Assembly: GCA_049999805.1 (NCBI GenBank)
Contig: JBNGIO010006161.1
Span: forward strand, 104,528 to 168,527
Reading direction: 5' to 3'
Source: Folioceros fuciformis
Lineage: Eukaryota; Anthocerotophyta; Anthocerotopsida; Anthocerotales
DNA length: 64,000 nucleotides
Under the pieces are notes generated by a model. It saw only the letters and a list, made by a program, of their open reading frames with translations, was not told the DNA's origin and did no database searches. Each line of letters starts with the position of its first letter. Position 1 is the stretch's first letter. Of the stretch, positions 35,788-47,010 are shown in pieces. The translations under genes and the position numbers were made by a program.

Positions 35788-36164
35788 CAGATCGTGTTGG
35801 GGTCAGAATCGAGGCGGGGATGTGGGTGGCCGATGCCGCTTCTGGATCTGCAGGTCTTCTGGGCTGAGAATTGCAGGGATCGGGTGAAGGGACTCGGTAG
35901 CGGCGCTGCGGCACCGCAGCCCAAGGACTGAAGCTTGGTTTTGTGGCAAGATTCCCTTCGCTGACGGGCCCGGAGCCCCAGGACTGCCACTGGTTTCTGG
36001 GTTACTCGCTCCTTTTGGATCTCGGGCTTTGCTGTGCAGTATAGGTGAGTGTTGGTGCGATTGATGATTTTATCAGAATTCCTTGGTGCGCATCTAATCT
36101 GCCTGACCGTTTCTTCATGGTTGTGGACAGCCGTCTTTGCGGCTCAGTCTTAGTGGTACGCGCA
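33102..36164. other. 3-kb region without an assigned gene
   Basis: Contains the ROCO 3' UTR, an imperfect duplicated block (about 33470-33545 and 33637-33714) and several unconvincing open frames. One plus-strand frame ending at a TGA at 34866-34868 has a Cys pattern (FCIICGRYPAG...CGSTSC) followed by an Ala/Gln-rich helix and could be the last exon of an unknown gene; no upstream exons were identified. The right end includes the 5' side of the hydrolase gene. Confidence 0.4.
35735..35791 (+). repeat. (AGCCAG)n microsatellite
   Basis: Hexanucleotide run, about nine units with two early variants, some 375 bp upstream of the hydrolase start. Probably in its promoter or leader. Confidence 0.9.
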
Positions 36165-37959
36165 ATGGCTCGGCGCTTCAAGTATGAAACTGTAAGTGGG
36201 CTGCGTGGCGAATTCTGTGGGTGAAGGCTGATTGGTAGCTCGTGGGTTGCAACGGGGGCATGATCCTGTTTCTGCTGGGTGTCGCTGCTGGGGTCGCAGG
36301 AATTCATCGTCAACGCCCGGGGCGTGGAGCAGTTCACCTGCAGGTGGCTGCCTGTGGACCAGGAGATGAAGGCATTGATCTTCCTCTGCCATGGTGAGCG
36401 GCAATGGTTTTACACGGAAGGAAGCATGTTGCTCGCTCTCCCGGGCCCGACAACACGCTTGATTGGTGGAGCACTTTGCTGATGCGCGATACGTTTTCTT
36501 GTCGTATGCAGGGTACGCTATGGAATGTGGCATCTTCATGAAAGGTGCATGCTTGGTACCCGTGTCGCATGTCAGGACTGCACGTCTTTCGTTTTCTGAG
36601 CTCAGGGATGAACGCATCCGAACGCTGTTACCAACAACGTGGCTCGTCGTGCGCGTGCGTTGCAGGGACGGGAGAGAGGCTGGCTGAATCAGGGTACGCT
36701 GTGTTCGGAATCGATTATGAAGGCCATGGCAATTCGAAAGGGCTGCACGGACTCATTAGCAGCTTCAATGACGTCGTTTCTGACTGTGTGGCGTACTTCA
36801 AGAGCGTACGAGGTGTGTGAAGTTCTCATGCTGTCTCAGTCTGTGCAATGGCTGCGTGTTTGCCCGTCTGTCTGGCTGTCTCTGTCTGTGCACTTGAGGT
36901 GCCCTCGTCTCAACTTCGTCCATGTGCCCTCGTGCAGAAAGGGAAGAGTACAGGACCAAAGCCAGGTTTCTGTTGGGCGAATCTATGGGTGGTGCCGTAT
37001 CTCTGCTCATCCACAGGAAGGAGCCAACCGAGTGGAATGGAGCTGTTCTTCTGGCGCCCATGTGTAAGGTGCGCTCCTGCAACCCGGTGCCTTTGCTGCA
37101 CTCAGTCATGGTAACAGTGGCAGTACCTCATCATTCTGAAAAGGGGATTTGTTTGTACAGATTTCCGACAAGCTAAAACCACCGAAGTTGGTTGTGAATA
37201 TCCTTGTGAAACTGGCGCCCATGTTTCCCACCTGGAAGGCTGTCCCAGCTAAAGACATCTTCGACAGCGCCTACAAAGACCCCGTGAAGAGGAAAGAGGC
37301 GAGCCGGTTTGGTTTGAATTGGGTCCTTTATGCTGCTCATATTTCTTGACATCCCATTAGGGTTGTGTGGATGCGGTTGAGGACACTCACTCAACCCCAT
37401 TACTGGCGCAGATAAGGGCAAATCCTCTAGCGTACCAGGGCAGGCCCCGCCTCAAAAGTGCCTTGGAGATGTACCAGGCGAGCATGGATCTGGCCGGGCG
37501 ACTTGATGAGGTGCGTGTCCCTGTGTCTCTGTATGTACAGTCTCTGTTCTGTTCTTCGCATCACGCGCGCGCCTCCCTGCTTTGTGTGTGTTTGTACCTA
37601 CGCACGTCTTCATACGCGTCATGTTGCTCCAGGTTACTTTCCCCTTCCTGGTGTTGCACGGGGAGGCCGATGTGGTGACGGATCCTGAAGTGAGCCAGGA
37701 GCTCTACGAGAAATCCAAGAGCTGCGATAAGACTATGAAGAAGTACCCCGGAATGTGGCATGGGCTTACTACAGGAGAGCCGGATGAGAATGTGGAGCTC
37801 GTGTTTGGGGACATCATCCATTGGTTGGAGGAGCGTAGCCCGGTAGGGAGTGTTACTGGTAGCCCCATCAGGCAGTCCGATCTGAGGGGGTTGCATGATA
37901 CATCTGAACCCGGGTTTGAGGAGGAAAAGCAGAAGGCGACAGTGAAGTCTGCTGCATAA
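36165..37959 (+). CDS. Alpha/beta hydrolase, monoacylglycerol lipase / caffeoylshikimate esterase family
   Basis: Serine esterase cleaving monoacylglycerols or related esters; whether it acts on lipid or on caffeoylshikimate (lignin pathway) cannot be told from sequence. Eight exons: 36165-36191, 36300-36393, 36512-36544, 36666-36812, 36938-37068, 37161-37298, 37412-37510, 37633-37959; 331 residues, normal for the family. Starts MARRFKYET, then GVEQFTCRWLPVDQE and FLCHGYAMECG (oxyanion HG). The nucleophile elbow is GESMGGA. Catalytic Asp lies in LHGEADVVTD and His in GMWHGLTTGEPDEN, so the triad is complete. No signal peptide or membrane segment seen. Phase and alignment require intron 6 (37299-37411) to start with GC rather than GT (AAAGAG|GCGAGC), a probable GC-AG intron. 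Confidence 0.93.
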
Positions 37960-38835
37960 CACGTCAGGGCTGCTACCTACCACCAATTTTTTTGTATAGC
38001 GCGCTGCATGACGAAGCCTTGCAGGAACAGGGTTACGTCATGGCAACACATGAATGGGCCCTTCTTAAGAAGAAGACGGACCGTCACAGAATCCTACAAG
38101 GCAGACTATAGCGTGAGTACACTGTGTTGGTTTCGTGTTAGTGTAAAAGCGAAGCTGGAAACAAGTCGTTGGCCCACCCGCCAGCGCCCTGTACGTAGAC
38201 CACAAGGAAGGGAAAATGCCCCAGTGAAAGTCAGGCTTTTGTGAATTGGCAGTCAACCGTGGTGACTACTTTGTGCAGAAGATACCTTGCTGCAGCTTGG
38301 CACTACTGGAGCAATTGCCCGTCAACTGTGGTACCTGCTTTTTGTTGAAAAATCCTTGGTGCAGTATTGCCAGGTTGTGGGGAATAAAGAACTTTCCCAC
38401 CACTGTGATGACAATAATTCGTTGTAGCAGGCGTGCGAGGAAAGGCCAGGCTTTTGGAAATTGTGGACTTCTCCGTCAACTGTGGTCACAGCTGTTTGTT
38501 GAAGATACCATGCCCTCTCAAGATTATGGTGAACACAAAACACGTGATTACGCGGGCTGCCCACCACAGCTAGAAGGCTACATCCAAATTAAAGAAGGCT
38601 ACATCTAAATTAGCGAACCGGACAGCTCCCTAACTTGTTATGTCATGCTTTCGAATAACTGTTTCCTATCGTATCATAATAGAACAACGCAACTAGTATA
38701 CCTCTAACTACTCCTGAAGAGCTGTACCACCCACCTCCAAGGGCTCCGCACGAGCTACACCCAGGCAGACGGTAGCATGCAAAATCTTTCTACTAGCGGA
38801 TCACAGCCCCACCTCCATACTGTAATCCGGTGCAT
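37960..38835. other. Convergent intergenic region with decayed repeats
   Basis: Between the stops of the hydrolase (plus) and the PPR gene (minus). It holds the imperfect repeat listed next and no gene. Confidence 0.5.
38226..38510 (+). repeat. Imperfect dispersed units (GTCAACYGTGG family)
   Basis: A 60-70-bp unit, GAAAG...CAGGCTTTTG...GTCAACYGTGGT...GAAGATACC, occurs at 38226-38285 and about 38440-38510. A shorter related copy is at about 38321-38356. Confidence 0.6.
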
Positions 38836-41361
38836 TCACTCCAGCACCCGGCTGAGATCAACAAGTTTTGACTGTACACGTTGAATTTCAGAATGATTCG
38901 AATCTCCAGCCACAAATACATGAATTGCATCATTGTGTTCTACCCAGCTCAACCCAGGAACCTTCCAAGGAGATACGGTCCGTCGCATATGTTCTATCTT
39001 GCTTGCATCGTCCAACATATGAGCCTGGACGTAAATGCTTGTCATCATTACATATGGTGCACCTAGTGTTGGTTCCAACTCTACAGCGCCCTCGAATGCG
39101 CGGCTTCCGAGAGCTACATTGTTGTGTTTTTGGCATGCACCAAGAAGAGATAACCAAAACGCCAGATTGGGCTTGACAGGCATTTGTGAGAGTATTTCTC
39201 CCACCTTATCAAAGAGCCCTGCACGGCCAAGAAGATCGACCAGACTCACGTAATGTTCAATCGTCCAGGGGATGCCATGATCCCTGCTCATGCTCTCAAA
39301 CACCTGAAGGCCCTCTTCAACCAACCCTGCATGGCTGCATGCTCCCAAGACAGATAAGAAAGTGACACTATCTGGGTCAACTCCAGACTGCAGCATCTGC
39401 CTGAAGCATTGCAAGCTTGTTAAACCCTCGCCTTGCTGTGCGTATGCTGCGATCAATGCAGTCCAACAGTAGACATCACGATGCACCAAGGCATCAAATA
39501 CATCCTGAGCGTGCACCAAGCTTCCACACTTGCCGTACGCATGAATAAGGGTAGTTGCCAAGCTTGTGGTGACCTTCACATCACTTTCAAGGATCTCGTG
39601 GTGAATTTGACAACATGTTTTAAGTGCTCCGATCTGACTGGTGGCTTTCAGGATGCTGAGAAAGGTCGCTTCGTTTGGTATGACTCCGAGCCTTCGCATG
39701 TCTGCATACAGGCGCAGAGCCTGTTCGCCCTGTTCCTGCTCAGTGTAACCTGCAATCATGACTGTCCAACTGACGATATCACGCTGAGGTAATTGGTCGA
39801 ATACATGTTCTGCGTCCACCATGCTGCCACATTTAGCATACAGGTCAACCAGAGTAGCACCGAGAAACACATCGGGCTCAAGGCCACATTGCAGAATTTC
39901 ACAATGGATAGCCTTTCCCTTCTGCAGGCACCCGATGCTAACTGAGTGCTTGTCCACAACCATGACGCCATCCGAGGCTACCTTGCCTCCACATGCTTTC
40001 AGCACACTAACGAAGGATCGACAATTTGCCTTCACACCTTTCCTCTGCATCACACTAAAAAGTTGCAGTGCCATGTCAGTTTGACCTTGCAGGACATAAC
40101 CTGCTAAGAGCGCATTCCATGTCACCACAGTGCGGTGAGACAGGGTGTCGAACACCTGTTGAGCATCAACCAAGCTTCCGCATCTACTATACATGTCAAT
40201 CAGAGTGTTACCAACAAATACATTTGAATCAAAGCCCTCCAAAGAAGCTTCGAAATTAACCCTTTTCCCCCTTTGCAGACATCCCACTCTCACATGCTGC
40301 CCATCCACCAACTCGGGTAGCTCCTTCGCCGCAAGGCTTGCAGTAGCTTTCAGCACGCTGACAAACGTCCGATCGTTCGGCCTCTCTCCTGTCACTTGCA
40401 TCTGGGCGAAGAGCTGCAAAGCCTCCTCACCCTGGTTTTGCTGGGCATATCCCGAAATCATAGCGTTCCATGAAACTACGTCACGCTCAGGCAATGTGTC
40501 AAACGCAAAGCGTGCATCTGCCATGCTACCACATCTTGCATACATCCCGAGCAAAGAAGTGGCCACAAACACATCAGACTCGAATCGAAATCTCACAACA
40601 TCAGCATGAATCCTCTTGCCCTGTTCCACGTCCCCTAAGCAAGCACAGGCTTTCAGTAGACATACAAAGGTGAATTTGTTGGGAGCTACGTCCCTCTCTT
40701 GCATTAGATTGTACATTACGAGCGCATCCCGTTCTTGTCCAACCTTACAAAACCCTGAGATTATGGCTGTCCAAGACCGAGCTGTGGTGTCGGGCAGCAG
40801 CCAAAAGACCTCCAAAGCATCTGAAAGACTCCCACAGTTGACGAGCATGTCGACAACCAAGTTCCCCAGATAGCTCTCAGTCAGAAGAAGCCCATTGCTG
40901 GCCAGTAAGGCCTGAACCCGTTTGCCCTCAACCAAGGCCCTCCTTTTCGTGCACTCTTGTATAAGGCACGCATACGTTTGCAACGAAGTTACACTGTCCA
41001 GCGGCTCCAAAGGCTGCAGAGCATTCAATGCCTCCAGCAGACGTCCATCCCGGCACAATCTCCCAATCTCCTCCCATGGTCCCAATTCTGCTGGCGAGCG
41101 CTGTGACTTGCCACCGTTCAGACATGGGCGAGAGGTTGGTGTTCTGCAATGGTCACAATGCCTAGTTCTGGCTGAGATGCCCTCAGGGGACGGCTTAGAA
41201 AGTCCTGAATTCTGCTTCTGAACAAACGGCCCAAATTCAAAAGCCGCACACGTTAGGGTTCCGTGGTTGTAGACCGGGTCATGCACGCAGGGACCTGATA
41301 AAGCAATCCTCCACCCCAGAACAGGGTTGCTACATTTTGCAAACCCCCAAGCCGAAAGCAT
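38836..41361 (-). CDS. E-class PLS pentatricopeptide repeat protein
   Basis: Intronless 841-residue PPR protein. ATG at 41361 (MLSAWGFAKCS); the frame opens upstream only through a GTG. An N-terminal extension of about 75 residues, Ser/Arg-containing and low in acid, could be an organelle transit peptide. PLS-type repeats run from about residue 115 to 740 (DMLVNCGSLSDALEVF, LLGMYARCGSMADARFAFD, ERDVVSWNAMISGYAQQN, LIDMYSRCGSLVDAQQVFD, LVDLYAKCGSMVDAEHVFD, LIHAYGKCGSLVHAQDVFD). It closes with E/E+ motifs (KVPGLSWVEHNDAIHVFVAG) and stops without a DYW deaminase domain. Such proteins bind organelle RNA site-specifically and often recruit a deaminase in trans for C-to-U editing. Two L motifs carry 15-20-residue insertions ending VGCLQRGK and IGCLQKGK. 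No lesions seen. Confidence 0.95.
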   Translation of the reverse strand: MLSAWGFAKCSNPVLGWRIALSGPCVHDPVYNHGTLTCAAFEFGPFVQKQNSGLSKPSPEGISARTRHCDHCRTPTSRPCLNGGKSQRSPAELGPWEEIGRLCRDGRLLEALNALQPLEPLDSVTSLQTYACLIQECTKRRALVEGKRVQALLASNGLLLTESYLGNLVVDMLVNCGSLSDALEVFWLLPDTTARSWTAIISGFCKVGQERDALVMYNLMQERDVAPNKFTFVCLLKACACLGDVEQGKRIHADVVRFRFESDVFVATSLLGMYARCGSMADARFAFDTLPERDVVSWNAMISGYAQQNQGEEALQLFAQMQVTGERPNDRTFVSVLKATASLAAKELPELVDGQHVRVGCLQRGKRVNFEASLEGFDSNVFVGNTLIDMYSRCGSLVDAQQVFDTLSHRTVVTWNALLAGYVLQGQTDMALQLFSVMQRKGVKANCRSFVSVLKACGGKVASDGVMVVDKHSVSIGCLQKGKAIHCEILQCGLEPDVFLGATLVDLYAKCGSMVDAEHVFDQLPQRDIVSWTVMIAGYTEQEQGEQALRLYADMRRLGVIPNEATFLSILKATSQIGALKTCCQIHHEILESDVKVTTSLATTLIHAYGKCGSLVHAQDVFDALVHRDVYCWTALIAAYAQQGEGLTSLQCFRQMLQSGVDPDSVTFLSVLGACSHAGLVEEGLQVFESMSRDHGIPWTIEHYVSLVDLLGRAGLFDKVGEILSQMPVKPNLAFWLSLLGACQKHNNVALGSRAFEGAVELEPTLGAPYVMMTSIYVQAHMLDDASKIEHMRRTVSPWKVPGLSWVEHNDAIHVFVAGDSNHSEIQRVQSKLVDLSRVLE

Positions 41362-42545
41362 GACAACCAAGTCTTTCTTCTGGCACGCGAAGACCACTGC
41401 TTGTCATGCCCAGGTTCAAAGATTGAGCACATCCTTCCGTCTCGTGGGAGGAAAAATGCTAGAGGATATGAAAGGAAATCTCAGACAGCCTTGGAGAATC
41501 ATGTCTCAAACATGAAGGGTGGCTGAAATTTAGCAGGGTGACACAGCAATGGATGAAATGACGACCTGAAGAACTTCTTCAGACCTCGGACACAAGATTG
41601 CACACTCGAACAATCTCAGCGCTCAGGTTCTTTCAAACATGATCGCAATCGAAGCAACAGGCCCGTCCAATGTTGAACTTCAGGACGTGAGTCCAGAGTT
41701 CAAGGAGGAAATTTCCTACTACGCATCCCACTGCCGCAGCATCCCGTCTGGCCTAGACTAAACCTCGCCATTATCCAGGCGTGCTTCGAGCCACCATGGC
41801 AGGAGTTAGCAGACTTTATCATGAGTAGATGCAAATGCAGCAGGATACAGATGCCAGATTACCTCCAGTAAGAAACTCTGTCTAGGGTTACCTCTTAAGG
41901 TGAAGCCCGAGTCCCGAGACACGCACTACGTACTACTTTCCGCTACTCACTTCTGGCCGGGAAGTTTTTTCTTTGCTGCAAACAGAAAGTTTTTGGTGTG
42001 TTGGAAAGCAAGCTTTTCCAATCGCACTTTATCCTTCCATGCAGGACGATCCAGCGAGAGGGCACCCGGACAAAGGGTGTAGTTGGCTATGTGGTGGCTG
42101 CATGGAGGGTGGGGTTTCCGCTTCGCCTTGGTCTCCTCGACCGACGACATGGTGACCAATTCTCTAAAAGTCGGGAGAACAGACTCAGCAAAGAACCACA
42201 GGTTGCCGATGTATAGGGGTTTGGATTGATGGAGGGATGCGACTGTTAGAACTTGTGCCGCTTGGATAGTAACAGTCCGTTAATTGGGTTAGAAAGGACG
42301 CTGGTGATGACAGTACATCGAGTGTGGCAGTGAAGACCTGCACTGGCATACCAGCATTGACAGGGAAGGGCGCAATGCCAGAAATTGGGGCTAGAATAGT
42401 GGATCATTTGGACTAGTTGCTGCATCAGCAACAAATGCTCAAACCAGTGCACTGGACCCGACCTTTCCTCATGGGCACCAGCACTGAAGGCACTACCATA
42501 CTTGTCGGTACTCTGACAATGCAAGCCGTTAGTAACAAGTTGCGG
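41362..42545. other. Intergenic region
   Basis: About 1.2 kb between the PPR start and the LPA1 stop, both minus strand. No gene, repeat or RNA gene recognised. It should contain the PPR promoter. Confidence 0.5.
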
Positions 42546-44803
42546 TCATTTCTCTAGCTTACTCAAAAGCGCATCCAAAGGAGGTAGCTCTTCGATCAAC
42601 CCTGCCCAGTCTGGGACTCCCTGAAGAAGCAGAGAAGACACGTAAGAAAACCTGTTCACGAGCAGAAGAAACACGATGGAAACTTTAAGGCCATCCTGCT
42701 CCTCCTTACCCTGCCTGATTTACGGACGCGCCCATCCAGACGAAGCACTATGTACACATCTTCACCAGGTCTGACACCTTCTGCTTCTTGCTGGTCTCTG
42801 ACCCAACTGCAAAGCATGACCGATTGGGGCCTGAGTCAACATCAGCAAGCAACCATGAGTCCGAACTTCAAATGGCAGGAGCTCAGAATCACTCCACAAA
42901 CCTTTCCCATTCGGCAGGCGACACAGGATCTGCCTTAAAACGCTTCTCAGACTGAGCAATAGCCTTGGAGGCAATCTCCTGTGATCGTCTTTCAAAATCA
43001 TCCTGGTCATGCCACCAAGCGCCGTGGTCTTACACTATTGAACGACAGAGAGGGAAGGTGGAATCGGAGACATCCACCCTGCTGGACACTGTGAGCAGTA
43101 ATTATTTGGATGTAGCTAGCTACCAGGCCAGAGACAGGGCTCATTGAAGACTTGCGCTGACCTCCAAAACCTTTTTTCTTGGCCACTTCCTCTTTGGAAG
43201 CGTTCCAAATCAAAGGAATCAGCAACACTCCCCTTTTCAAAAGCTCCTCCCGATACCTCTCTGCCTGTTTCACAGCCTTGTCCACAACTTCCTTCGTGCC
43301 AACGATAATAACCTGAACCAACAAGGAAGGTGAGTGGACATCATGACATCGTTTACAAGACAGTTCCGCTGGACAGCTATCCAAGTTTTTCACTTCTACA
43401 CCAACTCCACCATGTGCAACAAGAACCATAGAGCAGAGGACCGATATTATTGCACTGAAGAAACTGACCGGTCTTGTGTTCTCACGGAGCTGCACCAATT
43501 CTACTATCTTGGATGATTGCAACCGTAAAGGTAACCTAGAGAGAACTTCATTGCGGGAGATGATTGCCAATTGTTCGTCCTCCTTCTTTACATCCCAGTA
43601 GAACAACCCACCGAAGACCCCTATACCTGCGGATTCAAAAGTGATGAGAGACTGGCATAACGGTGACCGTTTTCTGTTCAAGCTGCTATGTGCATCTCCC
43701 ACACACACTGGCTCGACTCACCCGCAAGATTGATGGCTAAATTCTGGAGAGGACCGATCACGTCCGGTGCAGTTTCCCCACCCTGTACAGCCTGAATAAG
43801 ACGGGGTGCAGTGAACAGAGTGGAAATCCCTGCTGCTGCAGAAAATGCAACGTAGAAGAACTTCCGAACAGCCCGAAAGGGATCCTGCACTTCACTGATC
43901 AATTTCAGATCCCTTCGCAGGCTGTCACCAACTTCTTCCCCGCCCTTCCTAGCCTGTCAGCACATGACGTTAGCAGACCTCTCAATTCCATAACTCCTTG
44001 CAACACCTAGCATCTGAGCCACTGCTTTTTCTACAGCCCTTCCACATGACAAGCCATGATACGAAATGTGAAGTAGCTGCATACCTCAGCTTGTAGGACT
44101 TTAAATTCAGGCATTGCCCTGAATGCAGCCATATCCGGATCATTAAGGATCACGGTGAACTTGAGGTCATACTTCCCTAGAGCCTCTCTCAAGGCCTGCG
44201 AGGCTTTCTCACCCTCTTCTCTGATGAAGAATAACAGGACTCAAACATCTGGCAATGCTGCTGGCAACCATTCACAAAGCTAAGGTCCTCCGGCAGGGGA
44301 TGGCATAACGTACGTGCCTGGAAGCATGGCAGCAGGCCTTGTTGTAGAGAGCAGCTTGTGCCTCTTGTGGATTAGGATTCATCGACAAGGCCGCATCGAA
44401 CATCCCCAATGCATCTCCCACCTGGCCATCAACAGCATTCCCTTCAATCCGACTGGCAATTCAAGGATGGAAGAGAAAACCCACCCCAAGAGCACAACTG
44501 TGATCAAAGCTATACCCTGCCTTTGGAGAACAGAGAGAGACCAATGCTGACAGCTTCAGCAGCAGATGCAGGAACCGGGGGAAGAGCCTTGGAGGCACTG
44601 GAGGTGGTGGTTCCCTCGGAAGCCGCGCTTACCGGCATCAATGTCCGTATCCTTCCCCTCTGCTGGTCTGAGGAGAATCCCTCCACGAAAATGCTTTTGC
44701 CATTCCTAGGACGGCACAGCACAGGACAGATGCGGACGGCCAGACAGACAGACCCGCAGTCGGCCGTAGAAGGGACGATGCAGGACAACAATCCTCCTGA
44801 CAT
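42546..44803 (-). CDS. LPA1: LOW PSII ACCUMULATION 1-like chloroplast protein (LPA1)
   Basis: Thylakoid-membrane assembly factor; Arabidopsis LPA1 contacts D1 and is needed for efficient photosystem II assembly. ATG at 44803 (MSGGLLSCIVPSTADCG) opens a roughly 75-residue Ser/Arg-rich transit-peptide-like region. TPR exons follow: AEAVSIGLSLFSKGR, then DALGMFDAALSMNPNPQEAQ and LYNKACCHAS (about 44440-44320), then EEGEKASQALREALGKYDLK and ILNDPDMAAFRAMPEF (about 44230-44110). The membrane part starts DPFRAVRKFFYVAFSAAAGI (about 43890), with TAPRLIQAVQGG; ISRNEVLSRLPLRL and IVELVQLRENTRPV lie at about 43560-43470. A C-terminal domain gives LLKRGVLLIPLIW, PGEDVYIVLRLDGRV (about 42750), and the end LPPLDALLSKLEK at 42546. 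Family, order and end are clear; a few borders were not fixed. Confidence 0.9.
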
Positions 44804-46280
44804 GCTCTTTGTTCTGGCGGCAAGATTCAAGAGCGAGGCATCTCTGCGTCTACTTGTGCGAAATTGGTGTGCCTACTGCTGGCATTTGCAACCGTTGGTG
44901 CTACCCCCAGCTTGGGAGCAGCTTCGAAACACCGAAACGGGATCGAATGCTGCAGATGATGGGCAGCTTGATAGGAATGTGTGATGGGCAGCTTTTCCTT
45001 GTAGGGAATCTGATGAGCAGCCGGATAGAGATGAACTCCAGCAAATTGAAAAACAACGTGGTTACGTGGGACCAACTTCACAGCCAACCAGGGCTTGGCT
45101 CAGCAAATCCTTGGCGTTTGCCGCGCCATGCAGCAAGCAGGCTTAGACGATGGCGCCAACCCCACTGCGCCACGCAGCAAGCAGGCTCAGACGATGGCGC
45201 CAACCCCACTGCGCCATGAGATTCCTCTGCCTCCTTCATGCAATTGATGTAATATGTGTGAGTAGAATGCGGCAGGCTGAAGCTTCGCATACAACTGCTG
45301 AGGGGACCTGGGGTCTACCATGCCGGCTATCAGGACCTTCTCCCTGGCCCTGGGCTTGCGCATGAGGACGCCAGCTAGAGCTTCAGATCCATTTAGTGTC
45401 ATGGGCATCAGTGCCCATGGTGGTGATGGTAGCTGGGATGCTGCGGGGCGCCAGCAGCAGCACGGGCTAGGCTCGGCAGGAGCTGGATGGTTCTGATGAG
45501 CAAGAGTCTGGATGAGGAGATGTGGGCCTAGGATGCTGCTGTCCTGCGGGTTGATGATGCAGGGATGGCCCTGCAGAGGAGCCTGAGGAGCTTAGATGGA
45601 GTTGGGTTAGGTGCCAGGGGCAGCAATGTGCAGCGATCAAGGCCCAGGGCAGCTGCTGCGTCCTTGCAGCTGGGGGCTAAGAAATCTGCTCTGGAATGTG
45701 GTCGTGGCTGCACGAAGCTGGGAGGTGCACGCAGGATGCTTTCAGCCAGTCTAAAGATGTTTAAACAGAACCCTTTTGCCACAGATGGGGTTGATGAGCA
45801 GCTCGCTTCCTGTGATATGCAGATACGGGTCTTGATGTCTGCAGATGACGGGAGGGCCGGCATGTTTAGTGGTAGGTAGGAAGCCGTGTGCTACCTGATA
45901 AGGTCTCTTGGTAGGTGTTCATATTTAAATTTTGTGACGGCTAGAGGTCAGTAGGAAGCCGGGTGCTACCTCATAAGTAGAACGAAGAACTCGAGCCCGG
46001 GGCGCTTTTTTGGAGCGCCTTTTTGGATTAGAAGCTTTTTGTGATGAGAAGTGAACTTTCGTAAGTCTATGCTGACATGTCGATAGAAAGTTGAGACGGG
46101 AGTGTTTTGTTCGATGTTGATTGCAAAGTTTTTTGGCGACTGATTGGGAGTGTTGGACGTAGGGTGAGGAAGGTGTAAGGAGTCTTGTTGAGAAACAAGT
46201 GTTAGGTGTAAGGAGTTAGACTTGTTAAAGGGAGTATTGAGGTACTTCTAAATGATGAATAGTGTCCTCCATTGTCTCCA
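44804..46280. other. Accessory region without an assigned gene
   Basis: Upstream of LPA1. It contains a 44-bp tandem repeat and a 104-codon plus-strand open frame (45565-45879) that I do not recognise and do not credit. Confidence 0.4.
45125..45212 (+). repeat. 44-bp tandem repeat
   Basis: Two near-identical 44-bp copies starting at 45125 and 45169 (GCCAYGCAGCAAGCAGGCTY...), with the beginning of a third at 45213. Confidence 0.9.
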
Positions 46281-46370
46281 GGCATGGTTGGATTGGAAAA
46301 GGCATGGTTGGATTGGAAAAGGCATGGTTGGATTGGAAAATGCGTAATTGGATTGGAAAATGTGCAATTG
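46281..46370 (+). repeat. 20-bp tandem repeat
   Basis: Three identical 20-bp units of GGCATGGTTGGATTGGAAAA at 46281, 46301 and 46321, one variant at 46341 and a partial fifth. Confidence 0.95.
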
Positions 46371-46440
46371 GGAGTTTTAGCTGATTGGATTCTTAGCTTA
46401 TGCTGAAGGTTCATAGACATAATCGGGATGTAGTTGCCTC

Positions 46441-46570
46441 TAAGCTCTGGGGAGTGATTCCAGAGCGAAAGGTTAATAGGCATAGTCTAAGCTCTGGAGA
46501 GTGATTCCAGAGCTAAAGGTTAATAGGCATAGTCGTGGTGTAGCTGCCTCTAAGCTCTGGGGAGTGATTT
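46441..46570 (+). repeat. 47-63-bp tandem repeat
   Basis: Units begin TAAGCTCTGGGGAGTGATT at 46441, 46488 and 46551; the third is partial. The linker GT(G)TAGCTGCCTC before the third resembles the sequence just before the first. Confidence 0.85.
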
Positions 46571-46593
46571 AGCAAAAGCTTGCAACGGCCGTG

Positions 46594-46628
46594 GATTGAT
46601 ATGACCATGATAAATGGTCATATCAATC
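46594..46628. repeat. Perfect 15-bp inverted repeat (hairpin)
   Basis: Arms GATTGATATGACCAT and its exact complement, separated by five bases. It lies between the tandem repeats and a dispersed repeat copy and could be a small transposon end or a hairpin in a transcript. Confidence 0.85.
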
Positions 46629-46644
46629 ACTGCTATATAGAAGA

Positions 46645-47010
46645 ACCATGTTAAAAATTGCAAGACCATCGATCATGGCTTTATAGGGCCCAAATAGGGA
46701 ATTTGGTAAGAACATCCAATTTAGAGGTGCACACCATGCAATGTTTCCTATCACAACAAAGTAGACTTAAAAGCATGTTTAAACTTCATTCCAGGGGAGC
46801 ACTTCAAAGTGTCAACAAATTAGTTTCAAAAGCATAGTCCTAAACATTTGACCCACGATCGCAAAAGAGATTGCTTGACTCCGAAAAATTATAGGTTTCC
46901 TCGTTTCACCTATTGGCACAATCTTGGCAGCATAGATCCCTATGCGGATTATTAGATCCGCAAACTCAGAGGGTAGCCTTGCCACTCCCCGCTCTTCTCT
47001 TGAAGCCATC
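46645..47010 (+). repeat. Dispersed repeat, copy 1
   Basis: About 365 bp clearly related, with many substitutions and small indels, to 54530-54890 in the same orientation. Shared blocks include GCAATGTTTCCT, GCATAGTCCTAAA, CTCCGAAAAATTAT and GAGGGTAGCCTTGCCACTC. Copy 1 keeps an open frame on minus across part of the block. Element type unknown. Confidence 0.75.

Noticed and set aside
45565-45879. 104-codon plus-strand frame near 45.7 kb
   Set aside because: No recognisable domain, overlapped by a similar frame on the other strand, and inside repeat-rich DNA.
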